From the IMG/VR virus record IMGVR_UViG_3300049222_000252, positions 1 through 58,995 of that record: DNA of 58,995 bases. One strand, 5' to 3'. The translations under genes were made by a program, and so were the position numbers. The DNA comes from a virus. The notes below the pieces were generated by a model. It was not told the DNA's origin and made no database searches. It saw only the letters and a list, made by a program, of their open reading frames with translations. How positions within the stretch are numbered: the first letter of the stretch is position 1; each line of letters opens with the position of its first letter. This document shows, piece by piece, positions 48,143-56,139 of this stretch.

Positions 48143-50563
48143 ATGGTATATACTAATGTTAATAGTTCTTTCCCAAGTCAGGTAGTACCTGATGCAGAAA
48201 AGTCTACAATGGAATATGGTTATGCCGTAGGTAGAGCTATTGAAAACGAATGGTTTAGAGGCGATCGCGGACTCGGTGTTGGTGGTCGTTTTGGAAATAA
48301 CTGGCAGTACTTTCATCAATTACGCTTATATGCTAGAGGTGAGCAGTCAGTTCAAAAATATAAAGATGAACTATCTATTAACGGTGATTTGTCTTATTTA
48401 AATTTAGATTGGAAACCTGTAGCTACGCTATCTAAGTTTGTTGATATTGTAGTAAACGGTATGACTGATAAAGGTTATAAAATAAAATCTTACGCTACGG
48501 ATCCATTTGCTATAGCTGAAAGAACTAATCACGCTAATGCAGTTGCTAAAGATGCTTTTGCAAAAGATTTAATTCAAAACGCAAAGCAAAATTTAGGTAT
48601 AGATTTAAGCAGCACTAGCATACCAGAAGATCAACTGCCTAAAAGTAAAGAAGAGTTAGAGCTTCACATGCAATTATCTTACAAACAAGCTATAGAAATA
48701 GCAGAAGAAGAGCTAATTGAAAATGTTTTTGATTATAACAAATACGAAGAAATTAAAAAACGTGTAGCTTATGATCTAACTGTTTTAGGCATTGGCGCTA
48801 CTAAAACTGATTTCAACTTAGCTAACGGTATTACAACTCATTACGTAGATCCAACAAATCTTGTTTATTCATATACTGAAGATCCAAACTTTGAAGATAT
48901 ATACTACGTTGGAGAAGTTAAATCAATGAGTTTGCAAGAAGTTAAAAAATTATTTCCTTATTTAACTGATGCAGATCTTTCAGAGATAGAAAAATACCCA
49001 GGTGATGTAAACTATACTAGAGGTTATTACGGTATAGATGATGATTACAATAACGTTCAAGTTTTATTTTTTGAATACAAAACATACAACAATCAGGTGT
49101 TTAAAATAAAACAAACAGATCAAGGTCTTGAAAAAGCCCTTGAAAAACCTGACACGTTTAATCCACCTGAAAACGATAACTTTGAAAAAGCTCATAGAGC
49201 TATAGAGGTTTTATACAGCGGGGCTAAAATACTTGGATTTGAAAAAATGCTTAAATGGGAGCTTGCTGAAAACATGACTCGTCCTTATAGCGATCAAACT
49301 AAAGTAGAAATGAATTATACTATTTCTGCTCCTAGAATGTATAAGGGTCGTATAGAAAGTGTTGTAAGCAAGTGTATTGGATTTGCTGATATGATTCAGT
49401 TAACACATTTAAAAATACAACAAGTACTAGCTCGTATGGTACCAGATGGTGTGTTTGTTGACGTTGATGGTTTAGCGGAAGTTGATCTTGGAAATGGAAC
49501 TACATACAATGCTCAAGAAGCTTTAAATATGTATTTCCAAACTGGTAGCATAGTTGGTAGAAGTTTAACTCAAGATGGTGATCCTAACAGAGGTAAAGTA
49601 CCTATTCAAGAGTTGCAAACGTCTTCTGGTATGGCTAAAATACAAGCGCTTGTACAAACATATCAGTATTATCTACAGATGATACGTGACGTGACCGGGC
49701 TTAACGAAGCTAGAGACGGTAGTCAACCGTCAAATGATTCACTTGTAGGTTTACAAAAACTAGCAGCCGCAGCATCTAACACAGCTACTAAACATATACT
49801 ACAGTCACTAATGTATATAACAGTTAGAACCGCTGAGAACATTAGTCTTCGCGCTGCTGACGCTTTGAGTTTTCCATTGCTTAAAAATGCACTTATGAAT
49901 AGCATAAGTACGTTTAACGTTGATACGTTAGAGCAGATAGAAAACTTGAACATGCACGAGTTTGGTATATTCTTAGAGTTAGAGCCTGAGGAAGAAGATA
50001 AGCAAGTGCTAGAGCGCAACATACAAATAGCTTTGCAAAACGGAGGTATTGATCTTGAAGATGTAATAGATATTAGAGAAATATCTAATATTAAACTTGC
50101 CAATCAAATGCTTAAAATAAAACGTAAGCATAAGCAAGAACGCGATCAACAAATTGCTCAAGCTAATATACAGGCTCAAGCGCAAGCAAACGCACAAGCA
50201 GCTGAAAAAGCAGCTTTAGCAGAAATGCAAAAGCAACAAGCTCTCACTGAAACTAAATTGCAGTTAGAACAAGGTAAGTCTCAGTTTGAAATACAACGCA
50301 TGCAAACAGAAGCTGAAATTAAAAAACAGTTAATGGCTGAAGAGTTTAATTATAATATTCAACTCGCACAAGCTAGAGCTAAAGTAGAAAAAGAAAAAGA
50401 AAAAGAAATAGAAGATCGCAAAGACGAGCGAGCTAGAATTATAGGCACGCAGCAATCAGAAATGATTTCACAGCGTCAAAACGATGAGCTACCTAAAAAC
50501 TTTGAGTCATCAGGATTTGACTCGCTAGGAGGATTTGGACTTGAACAGTTTGAACCTCGTTAA
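48143..50563 (+). CDS. Portal protein
   Basis: An 806-residue protein starting at the base after the terminase stop. It has a mixed core (LSYLNLDWKPVATLSKFVDI; GATKTDFNLANGITTHYVDP), a long stem-helix region (LQKLAAAASNTATKHILQSL) and a C-terminal Gln/Ala/Lys-rich coiled coil (AQANIQAQAQANAQAAEKAA) that may project into the capsid as a barrel. Length and place between terminase and scaffold support a portal of podovirus type. Confidence 0.85.
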   Translation: MVYTNVNSSFPSQVVPDAEKSTMEYGYAVGRAIENEWFRGDRGLGVGGRFGNNWQYFHQLRLYARGEQSVQKYKDELSINGDLSYLNLDWKPVATLSKFVDIVVNGMTDKGYKIKSYATDPFAIAERTNHANAVAKDAFAKDLIQNAKQNLGIDLSSTSIPEDQLPKSKEELELHMQLSYKQAIEIAEEELIENVFDYNKYEEIKKRVAYDLTVLGIGATKTDFNLANGITTHYVDPTNLVYSYTEDPNFEDIYYVGEVKSMSLQEVKKLFPYLTDADLSEIEKYPGDVNYTRGYYGIDDDYNNVQVLFFEYKTYNNQVFKIKQTDQGLEKALEKPDTFNPPENDNFEKAHRAIEVLYSGAKILGFEKMLKWELAENMTRPYSDQTKVEMNYTISAPRMYKGRIESVVSKCIGFADMIQLTHLKIQQVLARMVPDGVFVDVDGLAEVDLGNGTTYNAQEALNMYFQTGSIVGRSLTQDGDPNRGKVPIQELQTSSGMAKIQALVQTYQYYLQMIRDVTGLNEARDGSQPSNDSLVGLQKLAAAASNTATKHILQSLMYITVRTAENISLRAADALSFPLLKNALMNSISTFNVDTLEQIENLNMHEFGIFLELEPEEEDKQVLERNIQIALQNGGIDLEDVIDIREISNIKLANQMLKIKRKHKQERDQQIAQANIQAQAQANAQAAEKAALAEMQKQQALTETKLQLEQGKSQFEIQRMQTEAEIKKQLMAEEFNYNIQLAQARAKVEKEKEKEIEDRKDERARIIGTQQSEMISQRQNDELPKNFESSGFDSLGGFGLEQFEPR

Positions 50564-50596
50564 AAATAAATTTTATTAATTTTATATTATTATATT

Positions 50597-51799
50597 ATGG
50601 CTGAAGAAACAGTAAAACAAGAGGGAGAGTTTTCATTAAAAAACAAGAAAACAAAACCAAAACAATTAGGTAAATCTTCTGATGAACCTATTAAAGTTAA
50701 CATGAAAGAACCTTTAGTAGAATTACCAGAACAGGAAATAACTAAAGTAATAATTAAAGAAGAAGATGCCACTAAAGAGCAAAGCACAGATGAAGTACTT
50801 GTTCGCGACGAATCCAAAGTTAGCGAAAAAGTTTCTGAAGAAAACATCGAAACAACAGCTGAAGAACCTACCACAGAAGGTGAGTCCCCTATCACTATTG
50901 TACAAGATAATGAAGAAGAAGTAAAAACAAGTGAAACACCTGTAACTACAGAAGTAGAGCAAGCTGTACAAGAGCAAAAGGTTCTACCAGAAAATATTGA
51001 AAAACTTGTTTCTTTTATGGAAGAAACTGGTGGTAGCGTTGAAGACTATGTTAGGCTTAACGCTGATTATACCAACGTAGATAACAACACGCTTATACGT
51101 GAGTACTACAAACAAACTAAACCACATCTTGATTCTGAAGATATAAGTCTTTTGTTAGAAGATTTTGATTATGATGAAGACATAGATGAACCAAAAGATA
51201 TACGCAAAAAGAAAATTGCGTTTAAAGAGGAAGTTTCTAAGGCCAAAAACTTTTTAGAAGGCTTAAAGAGTAAATACTACGACGAGATCAAGTTGAGACC
51301 GGGCGTAACTCAAGAGCAACAAAAAGCAATGGACTTTTTTAACAGATACAATGAAGAACAAAAAGCAGTAGCTAATCAACACAAAGGTTTTGTAGAACGT
51401 ACTAATAATTTACTAAACGATAATTTTAAAGGTTTTGATTTTAAAGTTGGTGAAAATAAATTTAGATACGGTATTAAAAATCCTAAACAAACAGCTGAAG
51501 CACAATCAGATATAACTAACTTCATTAAGACGTTCTTAAATGACAAAGGTGAAATATCAGATATGCAAGGCTATCACAAAGCATTATATGCTGCTAGAAA
51601 CGCTGATACAATAGCGCAACACTTTTATGAGCAAGGCAAAGCTGATGCTGTTAAAGATGTTATGGTTAAGTCAAAAAATATTTCAACTGAACCTAGAAAA
51701 ACTACTTCAGGTGATGTATTTATTGGTGGCTTAAAAGTTAAAACTATTAGCGGGCTTGATTCTTCAAAATTAAAAATCAAAACTAAAAAATTTAACTAA
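50597..51799 (+). CDS. Scaffolding protein
   Basis: A 400-residue protein with an acidic, disordered N-terminus rich in Glu, Thr and Val, a helical middle (FKEEVSKAKNFLEGLKSKYY) and a basic C-terminal end (GLDSSKLKIKTKKF), the usual plan of scaffold proteins that bind capsid subunits through a basic tail. It lies between portal and major capsid genes, the standard position. Confidence 0.75.
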   Translation: MAEETVKQEGEFSLKNKKTKPKQLGKSSDEPIKVNMKEPLVELPEQEITKVIIKEEDATKEQSTDEVLVRDESKVSEKVSEENIETTAEEPTTEGESPITIVQDNEEEVKTSETPVTTEVEQAVQEQKVLPENIEKLVSFMEETGGSVEDYVRLNADYTNVDNNTLIREYYKQTKPHLDSEDISLLLEDFDYDEDIDEPKDIRKKKIAFKEEVSKAKNFLEGLKSKYYDEIKLRPGVTQEQQKAMDFFNRYNEEQKAVANQHKGFVERTNNLLNDNFKGFDFKVGENKFRYGIKNPKQTAEAQSDITNFIKTFLNDKGEISDMQGYHKALYAARNADTIAQHFYEQGKADAVKDVMVKSKNISTEPRKTTSGDVFIGGLKVKTISGLDSSKLKIKTKKFN

Positions 51800-51813
51800 T
51801 AAAACTATTTAAA

Positions 51814-53265
51814 ATGGCTTTATCTCCACAATTTGGATCAATTACTCCATCACAAAGACAAGAAATTTTAGCGGACAACTTTTTGACGTTCGACGCTTCT
51901 ACTGGTGGTGGAACTTTCGCCGCGCAATATTTGCCGGAAATTTATGAACAAGAAGTAGAGCGTTATGGAAACAGAACGCTATCAGGCTTCTTACGTATGG
52001 TAGGCGCTGAAATGCCTATGACATCTGATCAGGTTATCTGGTCTGAGCAAAACCGTTTACACATCGCTTATAATAGCGTAACTGTTGTTGACGCTTCTGC
52101 TAACACTATTGATATTAACCCAGGTGGTTCTGGTGATACTTTTAAAGAAAACGTTATTTCTGTAAATGACACAATAGTAATTCTTGACGCTAACGGTAAC
52201 GAAGCAAAATGTTTAGTAACTGCATCTAACAATTCTTCAGGTGCTATCACTGCTGAGCCTTTTACTGCTGCTGGTCTTGATGACTTAGGATTTACAGATT
52301 CTCAAACAGGTGCTAAGGTATTTGTTTACGGTTCTTCTTATCAAAAAGGATCTACTCTTCCTAACGCTACTGGTACTCCTGGTGCTCAAACTGGTTACAT
52401 TAGTGTTCAGCCTTCTTTCACTCAATTCTCTAATACGCCTGTTATTATCCGAAGCAAATATGTTGTTTCTGGTTCTGACACCGCGCAAATTGGTTGGGTA
52501 GAAGTTGCTACTGAAGACGGTACTTCTGGTTACTTATGGTACTTAAAAGCTGAGTCTGAAACTCGTTTACGTTTTGAAGATTATTTAGAAATGTCAGTTG
52601 TTGAAGGTGAAAAGAAAGCTGCAACTTCTGTAATTTCTGAAAGCTTTCCAGGTACTGAAGGTTTATTCGCTGCTATTGAATCTCGTGGTAACGTAAACAC
52701 TGGGTTTACTGCAGCTGCTGGACTTGATGCTTTCGATGAAATCCTTAAGAACTTAGATACTCAAGGTGCTATTGAAGAAAACATGTTGTTCTTGCAACGT
52801 CAAACATCTCTTGATTTTGACGATATGCTAGCGGCTACTTCTAGCGGTGCACAAGGTGGTACTGGTTATGGATTATTCGAAAACTCTGAAGAAATGGCAT
52901 TGAACTTAGGTTTCTCAGGATTCCGCAGAGGTTCTTATGATTTCTACAAAACAGATTGGAAATACTTAAACGATGCTTCTACTCGTGGAGCTATCGATGG
53001 TGTTAACTCAATCGAAGGTGTATTAATCCCAGCTGGTACTTCAACTGTATACGATCAAATCCTTGGTACTAACATCCGTCGTCCATTCTTGCACGTACGA
53101 TATAGAGCATCACAAACTGATGATCGTCGTATGAAGCAATGGTTGACTGGTTCTGTTGGTGGTGCGTTCACTAGTGATCTTGACGCTATGGAAGTAAACT
53201 TCCTATCTGAAAGATGTCTATGTGTACAAGGTGCTAACAACTTTGTATTATTCAAAGGAGTGTAA
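51814..53265 (+). CDS. Major capsid protein
   Basis: A 483-residue protein of HK97-like type by position and composition (MALSPQFGSITPSQRQEILA, ARFMRYR-free; central SFPGTEGLFAAIESRGNV; C-terminal TDDRRMKQWLTGSVGGAFTS). Codon choice here is noticeably enriched in C-ending codons (GGTTTC, TACGAT, AACATC) compared with other late genes, which suggests selection for high expression. A strong hairpin terminator follows within 20 bases. It is the most likely client of the phage chaperonin. Confidence 0.85.
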   Translation: MALSPQFGSITPSQRQEILADNFLTFDASTGGGTFAAQYLPEIYEQEVERYGNRTLSGFLRMVGAEMPMTSDQVIWSEQNRLHIAYNSVTVVDASANTIDINPGGSGDTFKENVISVNDTIVILDANGNEAKCLVTASNNSSGAITAEPFTAAGLDDLGFTDSQTGAKVFVYGSSYQKGSTLPNATGTPGAQTGYISVQPSFTQFSNTPVIIRSKYVVSGSDTAQIGWVEVATEDGTSGYLWYLKAESETRLRFEDYLEMSVVEGEKKAATSVISESFPGTEGLFAAIESRGNVNTGFTAAAGLDAFDEILKNLDTQGAIEENMLFLQRQTSLDFDDMLAATSSGAQGGTGYGLFENSEEMALNLGFSGFRRGSYDFYKTDWKYLNDASTRGAIDGVNSIEGVLIPAGTSTVYDQILGTNIRRPFLHVRYRASQTDDRRMKQWLTGSVGGAFTSDLDAMEVNFLSERCLCVQGANNFVLFKGV

Positions 53266-53280
53266 TCAAACAGGTAATGC

Positions 53281-53315
53281 TTACCCCTGATACAACGTCA
53301 GGGGTAACATTTACC
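53281..53315 (+). terminator. Hairpin terminator after the major capsid gene
   Basis: TTACCCCTGA and TCAGGGGTAA form a perfect 10-bp stem around TACAACG, followed by an A/T-rich stretch with scattered T residues. It probably lowers transcription past the capsid gene and stabilises the 3' end of its message. The weak T tract would allow partial read-through to the downstream connector genes. Confidence 0.85.
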
Positions 53316-53343
53316 TTTATTATTTATTTAATTTTATTATATC

Positions 53344-54108
53344 ATGACAAAAACAAAACAAGCTCCAGTTAATACCTGGGAAATAAAAGATAGGGTATAT
53401 GTTCTTAGAAACAATAAATCACCATTAACATTTACAATACCCTCAAAACACACGCGTAAACATTCACTATTATATTTTGATATAGAGCAAAATAAACAAC
53501 GTGAATTAAGATATGCAACTAACCAACCCACGCCGTTTGTAGATGAGCAGAAAGGTGAAGCTACAATGGGTCATATTATTTTTAAAGATGGTACATTAGT
53601 TGTAGACAAATCAAATCAAGCACTTCAAAAACTTTTATCTTTATATCACCCTTTAAAAAATAAAGTGTATAATGAATTTGATAAAGTAGAAATAGCAGAA
53701 GACGAGCTTGATACATTAAACTTACAAATAGATGCTTTAAATGCAGCTAAGCAAATGGATGTAGATCACGCTGAAGCTGTATTAAGAACTGAGCTTGGCT
53801 CTAAAGTATCTAACATGAGTTCTAAAGAATTAAAAAGAGATTTGATGCTATTTGCTAAATCAAATCCAAAGTTATTTTTAGATCTTGCAAACGATGAAAA
53901 TGTTCAACTTAGAAACTTTGCTGTAAGAGCAGCTGAGTTAAACATCGTTAAATTATCAGATGATCAACGTTACTTTAAATGGGGAAGTAATGGTAGAAAG
54001 TTAATGGAAGTTCCTTTCGATGAAAACCCATATTCAGCCTTTGCTGCTTTCTTAAAAACAGATGAAGGTGTAGAAGTTTTCAAGTCTATTGAGAAAAAAC
54101 TTCAATAA
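53344..54108 (+). CDS. Virion protein downstream of the capsid gene (unknown)
   Basis: A 254-residue protein with a beta-rich N-terminus (VNTWEIKDRVYVLRNNKSPL) and a helical C-terminal half (KNKVYNEFDKVEIAEDELDT; LMLFAKSNPKLFLDLANDEN). In related marine podoviruses a protein of this kind follows the major capsid gene and is listed as structural. It may be a head-completion or decoration protein. It is flanked by two terminators. Confidence 0.55.
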   Translation: MTKTKQAPVNTWEIKDRVYVLRNNKSPLTFTIPSKHTRKHSLLYFDIEQNKQRELRYATNQPTPFVDEQKGEATMGHIIFKDGTLVVDKSNQALQKLLSLYHPLKNKVYNEFDKVEIAEDELDTLNLQIDALNAAKQMDVDHAEAVLRTELGSKVSNMSSKELKRDLMLFAKSNPKLFLDLANDENVQLRNFAVRAAELNIVKLSDDQRYFKWGSNGRKLMEVPFDENPYSAFAAFLKTDEGVEVFKSIEKKLQ

Positions 54109-54124
54109 TATGTAACAATAATAT

Positions 54125-54148
54125 AAGGCGGTTTAGGCCGCCTTTTTA
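54125..54148 (+). terminator. Intrinsic terminator
   Basis: GGCGG (54127-54131), TTTAGG loop, CCGCC (54138-54142) then TTTTTATT. A short but G/C-rich stem in A/T-rich surroundings with a T run, which is convincing. It separates the head genes from the tail genes. Confidence 0.9.
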
Positions 54149-54165
54149 TTTAAACAAAAATATAA

Positions 54166-54927
54166 ATGGCAATAAACGTAAATCAAGTATATCAAACCGT
54201 TTTGCTAATACTCAATAAAGAACAAAGAGGTTATATAACACCTGATGAGTTTAACAAAACAGCCACACAAGTTCAATTAGATATATTTGAACAATACTTT
54301 GATGACTTAAATCAACAGCTACGTGTGCCGCAAGCGGATATTGATTATGCTGATAGGCAAATGAATATCGATGAAAAAATAGCTACATTTAAAGCTATTG
54401 GTGATTGTAGTTATACAAGTAGTTATTTCAGTCTTCCTACTACAGACGATATAACTCAAAACACTGTTGTTTATAACGACAATCCGGGGACAAATCAATT
54501 TTCTTTTTATAGGTTAGGCGCTGTTACTTATGAGCCTAACAATACAGATCCAGTTGAACTTCAAAGACTTCAAAGGTTTAACTTTTACAATATTGAAAAA
54601 TCAAAACTAACAAAAGCTACAACTAATTTTCCTACATATTTATATGAAGCAGGTAGATTATACGTAAGACCTACTAGTATACAGTCTGATGTTAAGGCTT
54701 CTTTTATTAGAAAACCTTTAAATGTAAACTGGACTTTTACTCAAGGAAATTTAGGTCAATATGTATATGATGAAGTTAATTCTCAAAACTTTGAATTGTT
54801 ACCTTCTGAACAAATTGAAGTTGTACTTAGAATACTTCAATACTCTGGTATAATTATAAGAGATCCACAAATAGTTCAAGCCGCTGCTAGTGAAATACAA
54901 CAAAACGAAATTAATCAAAAAAGTTAA
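54166..54927 (+). CDS. Head-to-tail connector candidate
   Basis: A 253-residue protein (MAINVNQVYQTVLLILNKEQ, then YITPDEFNKTATQVQLDIFE) with an N-terminal helical half and a beta C-terminal half (LYEAGRLYVRPTSIQSDVKA). The opening resembles the adaptor-like proteins preceding tail genes in Bacteroidetes podoviruses. It starts after a terminator and an A-rich leader. The role is inferred from position. Confidence 0.55.
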   Translation: MAINVNQVYQTVLLILNKEQRGYITPDEFNKTATQVQLDIFEQYFDDLNQQLRVPQADIDYADRQMNIDEKIATFKAIGDCSYTSSYFSLPTTDDITQNTVVYNDNPGTNQFSFYRLGAVTYEPNNTDPVELQRLQRFNFYNIEKSKLTKATTNFPTYLYEAGRLYVRPTSIQSDVKASFIRKPLNVNWTFTQGNLGQYVYDEVNSQNFELLPSEQIEVVLRILQYSGIIIRDPQIVQAAASEIQQNEINQKS

Positions 54928-54930
54928 TAG

Positions 54931-56133
54931 ATGGCGCTACTTACAGAAAACAACAGGCAGTATTACGAAGGCGCGCAAGGCTTTCGAGGTAACGGCACGA
55001 ATACTTCGTTTACAACTACTTTTAACACCGCTTTAATATACGATGCTAATAACACTAGTTTAAATAACTTTAAGCTATATGAAAGCAACACAGGAACGCC
55101 TGGTACTTGGTCAGAAGTTACTAGCGGATTTACTGTGAGCAATAGCGTTATTACATATTCTGTAGCACCAGCTGATGGTAAGTATATAGTTGTACAGCTT
55201 AATAAATTAGATGGTGGTAATTATGGGTCTGAAAATGAAAAAGCATATGGCACAACTGTAGAAAAAAATTATGGCAACTATGCTTATATAAGTCTTAACG
55301 ATGTAATTAATAACTTTATTGTAGCTTACGTAGGTGATGGTAAACTTATACCTAGCGCAAAACGTACAGATGTAATATTTCACGCTAAACGCGGGCTTCA
55401 AGAATTTAGTTATGACACGCTTAAAAGCATTAAGTCTCAAGAACTTACCGTACCTACAAGTTTAAGTATACCGCTTCCACAAGATTATGTAAATTATACA
55501 AGTGTTTATAGAATAGATGAATCTGGCGCTATGCACATTATAATGCCAGCTAACAATATAACTACGTCTCCATATACTTTACCTGTGCAGGATGCTAAAG
55601 GCGTACCTACACAAGACTCTAACAACAACGACATACAAGCTTCAAACTCTATAACAGAAGATCGTTGGAAAAATAATGATTTAAAAAATAGATTATCTAG
55701 TGATCTTATAGACGATACGATACTAGCGTCGTTTTATTATAATTATGATTTTCCTAACTTAGGCTATGGTGAGCTGTACGGTCTTGAACCTCAATATGCT
55801 AATGTTAATGGCTATTGGTTTATAAACGAGCGTGAAAATAAAATGTCTTTTTCAAATGATCTTGTAGATAAAGTTATTGTATTTGAGTATATATCTGATG
55901 GTCTTGCTATTGATCTAGACACGCGTGTTCCTAAAATGGCTGAAGAAGCTTTGTACGCGCATATATCGCATGCTATTATTGCATCGAGAATAAATCAACC
56001 AGAGTATATTGTAAATCGTTTAAAACGTGAGCGCAGTGCTAAGCTTAGAAATGCTAAGATAAGATTATCTAATATAAAACTAAACGAATTTGTTCAGGTT
56101 ACTAGAGGTAAATCTAAATGGATAAAACACTAA
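54931..56133 (+). CDS. Tail adaptor (tail tubular A-like) protein
   Basis: A 400-residue protein. Residues 1-100 form a beta domain (YYEGAQGFRGNGTNTSFTTT). The later half (SLNDVINNFIVAYVGDGKLI, DVIFHAKRGLQEFSYDTLKS, TSLSIPLPQDYVNYTSVYRI) and the helical end (RVPKMAEEALYAHISHAIIA) match the plan of head-tail adaptors of the P22 gp4/T7 gp11 class in marine phages. It precedes the nozzle-type protein, as gp11 precedes gp12 in T7. Confidence 0.65.
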   Translation: MALLTENNRQYYEGAQGFRGNGTNTSFTTTFNTALIYDANNTSLNNFKLYESNTGTPGTWSEVTSGFTVSNSVITYSVAPADGKYIVVQLNKLDGGNYGSENEKAYGTTVEKNYGNYAYISLNDVINNFIVAYVGDGKLIPSAKRTDVIFHAKRGLQEFSYDTLKSIKSQELTVPTSLSIPLPQDYVNYTSVYRIDESGAMHIIMPANNITTSPYTLPVQDAKGVPTQDSNNNDIQASNSITEDRWKNNDLKNRLSSDLIDDTILASFYYNYDFPNLGYGELYGLEPQYANVNGYWFINERENKMSFSNDLVDKVIVFEYISDGLAIDLDTRVPKMAEEALYAHISHAIIASRINQPEYIVNRLKRERSAKLRNAKIRLSNIKLNEFVQVTRGKSKWIKH

Positions 56134-56139
56134 AATTAA